This document shows positions 22,801 to 33,283 of a DNA stretch of 64,000 nucleotides, piece by piece. The translations under genes and the position numbers were made by a program. Source of the DNA: Neofusicoccum parvum (taxonomy: Eukaryota; Ascomycota; Dothideomycetes; Botryosphaeriales; Botryosphaeriaceae); contig CP087206.1 in the NCBI GenBank assembly GCA_020912385.1, forward strand, positions 4,216,001 to 4,280,000. Direction: 5' to 3'. How positions within the stretch are numbered: position 1 is the stretch's first letter; each line of letters opens with the position of its first letter. A model generated the notes under the pieces. That model worked only from the letters and a program-made list of their open reading frames with translations. It did not search any database and was not told the DNA's origin.

Positions 22801-24475
22801 GGTGTCGCCAAAAAAGTCGTCGAACTGCTCGGCCCGGCGGTAAGAGGAGGTCTGCGGCGGAGTCGCCCACTTGCGAGCCTCGTCCAGCACGACGTGAGCG
22901 TTGGACCCGCCGTAGCCGAACGAGTTGACGCTCGCCCGCTTGAACGGCGTCTTGGGCCACGGGATAGCTGTTCTCGAGGCGCGGACCTGGAGCCGGTCGA
23001 AGTCGACTGCGGGCTGTCAGCACATGGGCGCGAGAAGGGAGGATGCCACTTGCTCTTGGGGTTCGGGTCGATGAAGGTTGGATTCCCGGGGATCACGTCG
23101 TGCTCCAGCGTGAGGATGGCCTTGATCAAGCCGGAAATGCCGGCTGCCGGCTCGGAGTGGCCGATGTTGCTTTTCACCTGCACTCCGTCAGCTTGCCTGG
23201 CCCGCCTTCTGCCTGCCGCCTCTCGCCTCCCGTGTGCTGTCCTCGTCTCCTAGCTTACCGAGCCGATGATCAGGGGAGTGCGCCGATGCTTCCCTGCAAA
23301 CACAGAAGACACGCCGGACACTTCGGTGGGGTCTCCGGCCTGGGTGCCGGTGCCGTGGCACTCAACGTACGATGTCTCGGAGAAGTCCGTGATGCCGGCG
23401 TTCGCGTACGCGGCGCGGACGGCGGCGGCCTGGGCGTCTGAGCTGGGACTGGCGATGCCTGGCGTCCAGCCGTCGCTGTTGGTGGCGGTGCCGCGGATGA
23501 CGGCGCGGATGGGATCGCCGTCCCTTATGGCGTCGTCCAGCCGCTTGAGCATCACCGCGTTTACCGCCTCGGCCTTGATGTACCCGTCCGCCTTGACGTC
23601 GAAGGTGTGGCACTTGCCGCTCTTCGACGCCGCCGCCTTCATCGCGCCGCGGTCCATGTTGTGCTCCGGGCTCAGGTACAGGTTCGCCGCCGCGACGATG
23701 GCGCCGTCAACTTCTCGCGACTGCAGATACCTGCACGCGACGTCCAGCGAGACGAGACCGCCGGAGCAGGCGGTGTCGATGGTCATGCTCGGACCCTGGC
23801 GTTGCGTGAGCGCCGGCCGTCACATCCTGCACTGTGCGGAACACGTTACCTTGATGTTGAGGAAGTGGCTGATGCGGTTACTCAGCATTGCCCTCCCGAT
23901 GCCGAGCGTGACTCCCGGCGCCCTGTCTTCGGGATCGCGGGACTGCATGTCCTGGTAATCTGCTTGCCGTGAGCGCGCGTGTCCCGCAACCAGGACGCGG
24001 AGAACGCACCGACAGCGTACGAGCCCACCAAACACGCAACGGCCGCGCCGTCCAGCGACTCCAGCGTCACTCCTGCGTTCTCGAGGCACTCGTACACGAC
24101 CTCGAGCAGCTGCCGCTGCTGCGGGTCCATCCCAATCGCGTCCGCCGCCGACACGGAGAAAAAGGCGGCATCGAACTCCTGCGGGTCTATGTTCTCGAGA
24201 AACATGCCACCCGGCGAGCCCATCGTGTTTGGCTTCCCCGAGCCGTCGTGGTGGGTCTTGGGGTCGAAGCGCGAGGCCGGCGGCTCGTTCCTCGCGATGC
24301 CGCCCCTTTCGAGCAGCTTCCAGAGCGCGTGCGGCGAGTTGCTTTCGCCCGGAAGGCGGCACCCCATGCCAATGACGGCGATGGGGTCATGCACATCCCT
24401 CCTGGTCTTCTCCACATGTACGGGCTTGGCACTGTTGCGGGGGGCCGTCTCCAGGCCGGCATTGTTGATGGTCAT
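16823..24475 (-). CDS. Highly reducing polyketide synthase (KS-AT-DH-[degenerate MT]-ER-KR-ACP)
   Basis: Iterative type I PKS making a reduced linear chain. Twelve exons: 24475-24010, 23959-23850, 23795-23259, 23177-23054, 23006-22398, 22343-21241, 21192-20877, 20823-19955, 19901-18313, 18263-18092, 18035-17727, 17677-16823. They sum to 7,059 nt in one frame, 2,352 aa. KS: Cys in DTACSGG (~201), HGTGT and [20 protein letters not shown], Ser ~662. [12 protein letters not shown] (His ~982, spanning an intron) and Asp ~1163 in [20 protein letters not shown] and [28 protein letters not shown], with catalytic Ser in LLSSISG and Tyr in NYAAAN. ACP: Ser ~2306 in GLDSL, 47 residues from the end. There is no thioesterase or reductase domain. 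The fourth intron has a GC donor. Divergent from the hydrolase at 25091. Confidence 0.95.
23007..23053 (-). other. GC-AG intron in the PKS gene
   Basis: Reading the minus strand, the exon ends AAGA and the intron begins GCAAGT, the usual consensus for minor-donor GC-AG introns. It ends CCGCAG. Only this splice keeps the ketosynthase frame (NPK-IDFDRLQV); no GT donor nearby does. Confidence 0.8.
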
Positions 24476-25090
24476 GGTGCTGGTGTTTGAGGAAAGGGTA
24501 TCGAGATTCTGAGGTCTGGCTCCAGCACTGCAACAATTCTCGCGCTGATATTATGTGCAAAGTCACTATAGCGCCCAAGTGCAATCGAGTAGGGGTATGC
24601 AGCGTCGGAGTTTTAGAGCGAATAAGCTGCTGGACTTTTCGAAGCGCCGAACCCATATCGAGGACCGGCATTTGCCTACAATTGCCTAAAGAGCTTAGTT
24701 CAAAGCATCTCCCGGAGAGCGTACACATGGGGTTCCATGGTGGTTCTCGCTAGTGCATTTACCCCACGTTGCTATCTGATTGGTGGTCTTAGGTCCCGGT
24801 TCGGACCGCGACTCGTGCTAATGGCCGCTTGCTGATCTATCCGTGCGAGACATGCTCGGCCGGCTTGACCGGCTTCTGTGCGGAGTTACTACAATCTTGC
24901 GCCGGAACTAAGAAAGTCCCTGCAAATCTGGTTCGGAGTATGCGACTGTCTATCTGGCGGCCAGCAAGTCCCATATCGGATTCAACTGTGACGAGAATGT
25001 CCACCGCGGGTAATGGTACGGTTAGCCAAGCGGAGAATAAAATCGCTATGCCAAACCCTGATTGTGAAGATATCGAGCACACTGCTGACC
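24476..25090. promoter_or_regulatory. Divergent promoter of PKS and hydrolase
   Basis: A 615-bp gap between the PKS start (24475) and the preferred hydrolase start (25091). Positions 24801-24811 read TCGGACCGCGA, an exact match to the TCG(N5)CGA palindrome bound by AflR-type Zn2Cys6 regulators. The TCGGAC part recurs in two other divergent promoters of this region. Binding is inferred from sequence only. Confidence 0.45.
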
Positions 25091-26092
25091 ATGCTGGAAC
25101 GTCGGGATATTGAATTCAAAACCCTTGATGGCCTGGTGTTGCGGGGCTGGCTGTACCCGACACCTACCCGGAGTCCAGCAGTCGTCATCACTCCAGGAGT
25201 AAGTCTTGCGAAACCGTCGGCCGGTTCCTTGAGCTGACTATCCAATCAAGCTCAACTGCGTCAAAGAGATGTTCGTGCCCGACATGGCCGAATGGTTCCA
25301 AAGCGCTGGCGTAAACGCACTCGTCTACGACCCCCGCACACTCGGCGACAGCGACGGGCTCCCCCGCAACGACATCGACCCGCTGAAGCAAATATCGGAC
25401 TACTCAGATGCTCTGTCCTTCCTCCGCACCCAGACGTGTGTTGATCCAGACCGCATTGCCTTCTGGGGCATGTCTGTGTCAGCCACGGTTGCGCTGTGCG
25501 CCGCTGCGCTGGACAAGCGGGCGAAAGCGTGCATAGCCATCTGCCCCATGCTCGGCTTCGAGCCTCCACCGGAAAAGCTGCCTCACGTTCTAGCAAAGGC
25601 GATGCAAGACAGGCAGTCGTGCACAGTGGGCGGCAACGGGCCCACGTACATTCCTCTACTAATGAGCGACGGGAGGAACCCTGCAGGGCTCGGGTTCCAG
25701 GCAGGCCCCGACGAGCTTGACTTCATGATCAACGCGAAGGAGAGGACTGCTCCCAATTACGAGAACAGGACAACACTGCAGGTATGACGAACACCCTTCT
25801 ATACCTCATTCAATTCCCGCGCTAATTGAGCCAAGACATACTACAAGCTTCTCACGTGGCAGCCGCACGGTATCGTGAAGTACCTGAACACCCCCACATG
25901 ATGATCATCCCCGAGCTTGATCGTATTTCTCCTCCAGACGGGCAGAAGGACCTTTTCAAGACCTTTCCGGAACCTAAACTCAGTCATGTCGTGCCGGGGA
26001 GGGGCCATCTGAACGTCATCAGTGGGGAAGAATTCCCAGAGTTGATGTCGAAGCAAGTCCTGTGGTTGCAGGAGTACTTGGAAATCGCGTAG
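25091..26092 (+). pseudogene. Alpha/beta hydrolase, polyketide transferase / thiohydrolase-like, with a one-base frame break
   Basis: Resembles the dienelactone-hydrolase-like enzymes that release or transfer chains from highly reducing PKSs (fumagillin polyketide-transferase type). Exons 25091-25198, 25251-25781 and 25836-26092. Introns have donors GTAAGT and GTATGA and acceptors ATCAAG and CCAAG. Expected catalytic residues are visible: Ser in FWGMSVSATVAL, Asp in IIPELDRISPP and His in VPGRGHLNVI. The frame breaks in exon 3. YYKLLTWQPHGIVKYL is read in one frame, then a C5 run at 25891-25895, then MIIPELDRISPP in the next. One missing C would explain it, so this is either a real frameshift or a homopolymer sequencing error. 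In the first case the product loses Asp and His. An in-frame ATG at 25013 is an alternative start. Confidence 0.75.
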
Positions 26093-26334
26093 AGAAAGCA
26101 CATTTCATCCAAAAATATATTCTTATAAGTGAGACGAGGCCTTAAAATACCTTCAACTCATCATCAAATTATTTGTGATCATCATTGATGGACCCAAGTA
26201 GTGTACACACGGGTCCACGCCATTCGCTGGCCTAGGAAATCAATTCTATCCTATCCAAGACAGCAACAGCCCGTTTAGCGTCTGCACACGTCGAAGATGG
26301 CAGCGTACTTCGCCACTCCTCAAAGCGCCAAGCA
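26093..26334. other. Convergent 3' gap between hydrolase and P450
   Basis: Short tail-to-tail spacer, AT-rich at its left end. It must hold both 3' UTRs. No other feature is seen. Confidence 0.5.
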
Positions 26335-27962
26335 TCACTCGAACACCACCCTCACGCCCTGACTCCCCTTCCGCGGCTTCGGCGCGAACATGTCCCGGGC
26401 CATCATCACATCCTCGACCGTCGTCTCCCACAGCCTCGCCCTCTGCGCGAGCGGGCTGCGGAAGAAGTTCGCCAGCGCGAGGAACAGCTCCGCATAGCCC
26501 AGCTGCATGCCGGTGCAGTTCCTCGTGCCGCGGCCGAACGCCACCATGTAGCGGCGCAGCAGCCGGCCGTCCGGGGCGCGGGGGCTGCCGAGCCAGCGCT
26601 CGGGCGCGAAGCGGAACGAGTCGGGGAAGATTGCCTCGTCGTGCGAGACGGCGTAGTTGTCCATGGACACGAGCGTGCCGGCCGGGATGGCCCAGTCGGC
26701 GTAGCGCAGCTCCCCGCCCGGGTAGCGGCGCGGCATGCGCGAGCCCGGCCCGTACGTCAGGCGCAGCGCCTCGTCGACGCAGGCTGAGAGGTACGGCAGC
26801 TGCGCCAGCTCGTCCCAGTCCGGCATGCGCGCAGGGTCGGGGATCGCGGCGGCGAGCTCGGCGGACAGTGTAGCCAGCATGCGCGGCGACGAGAGGATGT
26901 GGAAGCACGCGATGCTGAGCGAGCGCCCCGTCGACTCGCCGCCCGCGCCCAGGATGCTGATGGCTTCGTGGAGGAGCCGCTCGGGCGACAGCTCCGGCGG
27001 CGGCAGTCCGGAGCGCAGGAGCGACGGGAAGAGCGCGTCGCCCGTCTTCTCGCCACGCTGCTCGGCCGCGATGGCGCTGTCGATGAGGCAGCGGAGCTCC
27101 TGTGCGCGGTCAGGGCTGGAGAACAAGGGAGCACTATGGGGGTACGTGACTTACCGCCATGTAGGCGAAGAAGGACTCCATGCGGGGGTCGAGCACCGTC
27201 ACGAGCCGCTCGGGCAGCGAGCGGGACAGCCGGGCGAGCAGCGGCACGTGGGTGAGCCAGTGCACGGCCTCGACCATGCCGGTGAAGCACTGGTTGAGGG
27301 CCGAGTCGAAGCCGGGCGTGTCGAGGAAGCGCGCGCGCTGGTCGAAGGCGAAGCCGACCACGATGTCGGACGCCAGGCAGCCCCACAAGCGCGTCAGGTT
27401 GAGCACCCTGCCCGTGCTCGCGTACTCGTGCTCCAGCCGCGCCAGGATCTTGGTCAGGCTGGCCTGGATTGCCGGCACGAACTCGCTCACCTTGCGCTTG
27501 GAGAACGACGGGTTGAGCGCTCCGCGGCGCATCCGGTGCAGCGCGTGCTCCACCGACGAGTTTGCCGAGAGCGGGTTGGCGAACCGGTCGCGCTGGTACT
27601 CGGGCTTTTCGACCGCGCGGGACGGCGAGAAGAACTCCTCGTGGTAGGACGAATCCTGGATGTGCAGCTCGTCGGGCGTGACTCGGATGATGGGGCCTGC
27701 GCGCTTCAGCAAAGCAGACCAGGAACGCGGGCCCGAGTGGCTCACCGTATTGCTCATGCCATCTGCGATACTGCCAGACGAACTGGCCGCCTTCGCCGTG
27801 AAAGAGATCGAAGTATATCTCCACCAGGAATGTTGCAGCCGCGAGCTTCGGCCCGGGGAATTTCGCAAGAGGGTGGAAGTAAAGCCGGTATACTACCAGC
27901 GAAACAGCGTAGGCAGCCGCTGCTATGGCCAGGAGGCCGGCCGTCTGAAGCAATCCAATCAT
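26335..27962 (-). CDS. Cytochrome P450 monooxygenase
   Basis: Membrane-anchored haem-thiolate oxygenase of the ER. Exons 27962-27746, 27696-27155 and 27099-26335 give 507 aa, a normal length. Introns are 49 and 55 nt (donors GTGAGC and GTAAGT, acceptors GCGCAG and GCACAG). The N-terminal anchor is [20 protein letters not shown], followed by the proline hinge [11 protein letters not shown]. The I-helix oxygen-binding motif is GAGGEST, the K-helix ExxR is EALR, the PERF-type motif is FAPERW, and the haem loop [10 protein letters not shown] carries the axial Cys. The sequence type resembles the fungal P450s with an HPLAKFPGP hinge common in metabolite clusters. It is divergent from the FSH1 hydrolase with 184 bp between them. 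Likely oxidises the PKS product; substrate unknown. Confidence 0.93.
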
Positions 27963-28146
27963 TCTCGCTGGGTTACACTGATCTTCGATGTAGCCAAGTC
28001 GAAGTGAAGCGAGTGTCCTGGTACTTTTATACGACCTCGGACTATCGAAAAGTCCGGCAGCACGCAGACGGGACCTTGCTGTATCGATACTTATTTCCCA
28101 TGCTAAATCTACTGTTCGGCAGTTCTGGTTCGACCAAACACTACAG
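27963..28146. promoter_or_regulatory. Short bidirectional promoter of P450 and FSH1 hydrolase
   Basis: Only 184 bp separates the two start codons. It contains an inverted repeat, CGGACT at 28038-28043 and AGTCCG at 28051-28056 (CGG-N13-CCG overall), the kind of target used by dimeric Zn2Cys6 regulators. Confidence 0.45.
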
Positions 28147-29003
28147 ATGGTGGTCCGCATCCTCTGCCTGCACGGCATGGGCGTCAATGCCGCAATATAC
28201 GCCTCCCAGACAGGTCAGTAGCCCAAGGCAGCCCTCTTGCGCCGCCGTCACTGAGCCCTCACACAGCAACGCTCCGCTTGATGCTTCCGTCCGACTATGA
28301 ATTCGACTTCCTCCCTGCAGCGGAAGCATGCGAGCCTGCCGCCGGCGTAGCCGCATTCTTCCCCGGCCCGTACCGCTGTTGGTACTCGACACCAACGACG
28401 GCCGCCATCGACGCGGCACACACGTTCATCCTGAAGCACGTACAGCGCGCCGGGCCTTTCGACGGCGTCATTGGCTTCAGCCAGGGCGCCGCGTTGGCCG
28501 CCTCCATCCTGCTGCGGCAAGAGTTGGCGGGCGAGCGGCCGCCCTTCAAGTTTGCCGTCCTGTTCGGCGCGCCGCTACCCTTCACCCACACCACCCAGCA
28601 CGGCATCGACCTGCGGCGCGCCTTCGGTGCCTCGGCAACCGTGCCTACGACTTCCACCAGCATCCCGACGCACCTTGCCGCAGGGCCGGACGGTCCGGCC
28701 GCGGTCGACGCCTTCGAGCCGGCCCGCGCGGACGCGTTCTACCAGATGTACCACGCTTCGGTCGACGAAGTCCGCATCCGCGTGCCTACGGTGCACGTTA
28801 TCGGAGCGCGCGATCAGTGGCGCCGGCACTCGCTGGATCTGATCGGGCTGTGCGCCAAGGAGGTCGCCTTCGTGCTTGAACACGACGGCGGACACGAGAT
28901 CCCGCGCCGGGGCGCCGAGGACGTGTGTGACCTTATCGAGACGGCTGCTGCCGTTGCTTCGGCTGGCCCCGTGGTGGACACCGGGTTGGTCGGAAAGCTG
29001 TGA
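28147..29003 (+). CDS. FSH1-family serine hydrolase (LovG-like candidate thioesterase)
   Basis: Exons 28147-28213 and 28267-29003 (donor GTCAGT, acceptor ACACAG) give 267 aa. The start is the ATG in [17 protein letters not shown], the characteristic FSH1 beginning. The nucleophile elbow is [10 protein letters not shown]. The acid is in VIGARDQW and the His in HDGGHEIPR, so the triad looks complete. Family knowledge: LovG, a member of this family, releases the lovastatin nonaketide from its HR-PKS. This PKS lacks a releasing domain and this gene is 3.7 kb from it, so a trans-acting thioesterase is a good hypothesis. An unrelated carboxylesterase is the alternative. Confidence 0.9.
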
Positions 29004-29710
29004 GGGGCGGTCTGTGTGGTGCGCCTTTAAGGGACGGCGGTATAGAAACTCCGGATCGAGTCAGCAGTTGTCACGACCCCAATCCGCACAAGCTATGTAG
29101 CTCTAAGAGCAGGAGGCCTGCACGGGAGAGAAAGTCGCAAGGACCAACTATACTAAAGGCTTAGTAGGGCTATACGGGCGAGAGTCCCGTAGTATAGATT
29201 GAAATAGTTCCAAAACGGACAATTAGAGTCGTCATCGATATACAAGACGGTAGAAACAAGTAGAAAGCGGTCATCGATCAATATAAATAAAGGAAAGCCA
29301 TAGTAGTCTACCTTATATGCTATTCCATCTACTAGAACACATGTAGAAATTGGTAGACGGGTGACCGTTAAAATTTTAAAGTAAAAGTGGTCAGCCTACG
29401 ACTAAACATGTCTACGATATTAGCTACAGAGCTCACCTTTATTTCGCTAGGGGATGAACTTCGTCTCATGTTTGCCCATCACGAATTCAACTATTAGAGG
29501 TGATCAATATTGCGTTCAGGAAATGTTTGAACATTTCGGCTTGAGATTTCTTCCATTCTGTATGATAACAAGTTCAGCAGCAGCCAAAAACGAAAAAATA
29601 CTACTGTCAACCTACCCGACTGTACTGTGTTTCCCAAATGGTGACGTCCACGTTTGAGCCAGGCTCGGAGACAGATTCGAAACTGAAAAAAGAAAAGCCC
29701 ACGACACTAT
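29004..29710. other. AT-rich intergenic stretch
   Basis: About 700 bases with short imperfect palindromes (for example CTATACGGG / CCCGTAGTATAG near 29170) and repeated phrases such as GTAGAAA and GGTCATCGAT. No gene is supported. It marks the right border of the metabolite genes. Confidence 0.4.
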
Positions 29711-31697
29711 TTACTTCCGCCGCTTCGGCGATGCGTCCGCCCCAGCCGGTGCCGACGCAGCTCGCCGTCTTCGTGAGTGCTCGCTAGCCACGCTGCCGCT
29801 GTCCTCGCGAGCCAGCTGCTGCGGCCTCGGACTCTTCAAGTTAAGCTGCTGTAGTCCCCTGTTCGCGGACTCGGACGGCGTCGGCGTTAGCTTGTCCCTG
29901 CTCCCGTCCCTCGCCACACAAGCCGTTGTCTTTATAAGTTCGATAGCCGCGCGCAGGCGGTCCAGGTGCGCCGGCGCCCAAATTTCGTAGACGTTGCGGA
30001 CAAAGTGCCACGAATCCCACTTAGTACAGCCTCTCGATGTGATTGTGAAGTCCAAGATGCGCGTCCGGTAGATCTCAGTGCATGGGCCGTCGATGACTGG
30101 GTAGTATCCGTATGCAAGCACGTCCTTGTGGTCGTAGGAGATTGAGAATCCCAAGACCTTCCTATGCACGCTTTGCTCCGCCTTCGCAGCCCGGAAAAGG
30201 TCGACAGCGGTCGAGACTGCCACCATCATGCTGTACGCGTTCTGCTTATTCGCAACGGATATCGGTTCTTTATGACACTTCACCTCGCAGGTCAGGAACG
30301 GAAAGTACATGTGGTCCGTCACTGCAAAGCTAGACCTACTGCTGGGCACAGTGGCGAGCAGAGCCAACTCTTCGCGCGTGAAAGCCCTGCGACGATAGCC
30401 AACGCAATAGTCCGGCTTTGGACTTGGAAGTCTCGCTAACAGCTGAGGCGCCTTTGTCCATCCCTCATTTCGTTGATCAACAAAGAGTTTGTACTTTCCA
30501 CGAAGCTCGATATTCCTGTCATGGATGTGCGAGGCGTTCTACTGGAGGGCAGACAAGATCATGGAGCTCGGCTACGACATAAGGCTCGTTCTTAAACTCC
30601 AGCTGCTCCATAGTCAGCCGCAGCACCTCTTCTTGGTAACGCTCCTCGGTTCCAGGGAGATGGGACTCGGCCTTGAGGCCTTCCAGTAGATCTCTGGTCG
30701 CATCATCTACGCCTTCTGCGTCTAAGACATCAGTGTATTCATACATGAACAGCTGCACATTCGTCGAAGATCCAGCTTCCAGCATAGCGGTGAAGTTTGG
30801 CTTTTGTAGGGGCCAGGCACTGAGCCGGTCTCCTGTGCGGTAGATGATCCTGACACCTTCACCGTTGAGTCGTCCTCATTCTTTCTCCTAGACCTTTTAG
30901 GCCGTTTAAACGAGAATGGTTGTTCCGCAGGTGGGCCTCGCATAGATTCGATCTCCGCCGTACCCTCAATGGTGGATTCCCCGGACAGATTGTCGTTTCT
31001 TGGGGCATCCGCAGCGGCGGCCTGCCCGGACCGTGCGTCGGTCATGACCCAGCGTTCCGTTGGGTCACTATACGATGGAGGTTGGAGCGCGGCTGACCTG
31101 GCTACGTCTTGGTGATCTGTCTGTGTTGCTTTCTCCCGGGTCGTGTCGTGGCGGTCTGTCTGAGTTTCCCTCTCCTCAGTCACGTCCTGGTGTTCTACCT
31201 GAATTGCTTCATCGATGTAGATCTTCGTATGCGTGAGCTGGTCGTCGGGGCTTTTGGAAAGGGTGGTATCGACGACGGAGTTGTGGCCTGGAGGCGGGGG
31301 CGGAGGCTCGCTCCGTTTTTTGGACTTTGCTCTTGACTTCGGCTTCGGCTTGGGTGGAGCTTCGGCTTTAGGCGCCGACACTGCACCTGTGAGAGAAGGC
31401 TTCTCTCTTTGTGAGCGAGCTGGGCGGGACGTCAAAGGGTAAAAGAGATAATGCACTGACATTGGAGCGTACTGGGGATGGGGGCAATCCCCTGACGCGG
31501 CGACTATTGCGACTGGTCGGACGTGGTGGAAGGTTAGCTGGCGCTACGCGGCGTTCAGTCGACATGTCTGTTGGCCGTCTCCTATGGGCATACAAACTGG
31601 GATTCTCCTTTTCCTGTGGCTTGGTGTTCTTCTTCTTGGTAGGATGTAAAGTGGCAACGTTTTTTTTAGACGGTCCGGAGCGCCTTTGCCGGCCCAT
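29711..31697 (-). CDS. DUF7924-type fungal protein (multi-exon, possibly frame-disrupted)
   Basis: The C-terminal domain is recognisable: FVDQRNEGWTKAPQ, then PKPDYCVGYRRRAFTREEL, MYFPFLTCEVKC, NKQNAYSMMVAV, GFSISYDHKDVLAYGYYPV and WHFVRNVYEIWAPAHLDRL. This is the order seen in the large fungal DUF7924 family, whose function is unknown. Its restriction-enzyme-like layout (E-x-K in CEVKC) is only suggestive. The N-terminal ~250 residues are Pro/Lys-rich and disordered, with DxTxEKxTQTD repeats. An intron at about 30791-30846 would join VK to PNFTAMLEAGSS. Between PPVERLA (30540) and DRNIELRGKYKLF (about 30515) the frame changes without an obvious intron, so a one-base indel is possible. The join between the first two N-terminal segments near 31400-31460 is unresolved. 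The gene ends in a basic tail (SPKRRK). Confidence 0.6.
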
Positions 31698-32560
31698 GAT
31701 GGGCGATCTAGAGGAGACATCAGACGGAAGAGAGGCTCATCGCTAGAAAGACCGAGAGCGAAGCGCAACGCTGAGAAACCCCTATCGGCCCGTGCGCGGG
31801 GTGCTCTGAGCTTCGCTAAGAACCGCGTGGAGCTGCGGAAGCCAGGAAAGTTCTTCCGCTCATGGGTGAAAATCCCTGGTCACGCGATGGTCGGCATCAG
31901 CGTAGACCAATCGGATTTACCCGTCCACTTCTGGGCCATGGCTACACCGTATCTGATGAGTAGAGCTGTAAATCCGTACGTGCTTTAAAGAGAAACAGGT
32001 CCAATTAAATCACCGCTTCCGGGTTGATACGGGTTCTGTGCCGCACACGTCAGCGATTCACCCCGAGAAATGAGGCACGTAACCACTTGAGAGGACAAAT
32101 CGTGCGAGAGATATAAGTAGAAGTTGAAGATTGTAAATGATAGCGTGAAAATAGAAAGAAGCGGTCGCTAGGATGGCATGATGGTGTAGGCGCGAGATTA
32201 GAGGTATGACCGCTAGAGCGTCGTCGTGTATGTAGGAGAAACGATAGAAAAGGATGGGAGTATTGAGAGCCTTTAGAACATCGAGAATATGGAGAGCAAG
32301 GGGCGGGGAAACGGGAAAAGCGGGTCCGGGCCGGACCGTCTTGGACTAGGCGTGCATGGACTTCAAAGATTTTAGTAGTGAACAGATTGCGCGGATAAAT
32401 ATTTGATAGGGTTTATACCAAGGCCTTGGCTTAGTTCAAAGAGATTGGGCGGGTTCCGGGAAGTGTGCGACGCAAACAGACTATTTGAAGCGTTCTCTGT
32501 CTTACCCGCGAATTAAAAAGACCCCCGTAGGAAAGATGAAATTCCGTTGCTTGGTCATGC
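31698..32560. other. Intergenic region left of the second MITE
   Basis: No recognisable gene in 860 bases. A ~100-residue open frame over 31686-31988 is Arg-rich and lacks family features. The first part must contain the promoter of the DUF7924 gene. Confidence 0.4.
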
Positions 32561-32707
32561 TACGAGGTCGGTTTGGATAGTATTGTAACACTTGAATAGC
32601 TGTAGCATTAATTCGGTCCCGAAGCTGCAGGGAGAGGAATGTCCATCCCGTCCGGATAAATGCTTTAACTGCCCACGTGTTGCAATGCTATCCAAACCGA
32701 CCCCGTA
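32561..32707. mobile_element. Second copy of the foldback MITE (147 bp)
   Basis: Begins TACGAGGTCGGTTTGGATAG and ends CTATCCAAACCGACCCCGTA. It shares with the 7281-7543 copy the terminal repeats, the internal GAGAGGAATGTC(A/C)ATCCC core and the CACGTGTTGCAAT right arm. It lacks the tandem triplication, and its left arm is mutated, so only ~20 terminal bases pair well. Confidence 0.85.
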
Positions 32708-32823
32708 GCCAGTAGCAAGCCCTACTTGAGTAGAAATTGCCAGCTAGGCAACTATCTAAACACAAACTAGTCTCTATAAGGGAGATGGCTATCAAGTTGA
32801 AAATCAAATGCCTGAACAAAGTA

Positions 32824-33283
32824 TCAAACAATAGGCAGCGCCGTGGTGAAGCAGCACGACGTTGTCGTCGGCCGCCTCGTCTCCGACCCCTCGTCGCATC
32901 TGTTCCCCGCTTCCGCTGTCATCGGCCCGTGTATTAACTTCGTCCCCACCCACGTGCGGTTCAGGGACGTGCCCGGCGGCCGCCCGCAGGATTCCGTCCG
33001 CAGCATCCAGGCCCAGTTCCTTAAGGGCCTGCCGCACGAGCATGTCGGTCTGGCCGAGATAGCATCCTTCTTCACCGCCTGGCAGCCCGAGCCCGGCCCG
33101 GGTAGTGACTCTCTGAGCTTCGGGCTTACGGTGCAGTACGAGACGTACGACGAGAACCCTTACGCCCGTGTCCTGGACGAATTATTGATGCTACAATGGC
33201 ATAGGAAGCCGGCTAAGGCACTCTACGGTGGCCGTGACCGCAAGGCAGGGAGAGGGAAGCTTGAAGGTGTCGGTATCGAGTAG
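32824..33283 (+). pseudogene. NRPS condensation-domain relic
   Basis: The open frame reads HDVVVGRLVSD, then VIGPCINFVPTHVRFRD, IQAQFLKGLPHEHVGLAEI and SFGLTVQYETYDENP. This is the C-terminal half of a nonribosomal-peptide condensation domain: the DVVFGxxVSGR strand, the GPCxNxVPxRV core and the PHExxGxxEI helix are all recognisable. The HHxxxDG catalytic half is absent. No ATG precedes it, and beyond ENP the sequence no longer matches. No adenylation or carrier domain is nearby, so it is a fragment of a larger gene. The MITE lies 117 bases upstream. Confidence 0.75.

Noticed and set aside
31686..31988. 100-codon plus-strand frame upstream of the DUF7924 gene
   Set aside because: Arg/Ser-rich without motifs, and it overlaps the promoter of the minus-strand gene.
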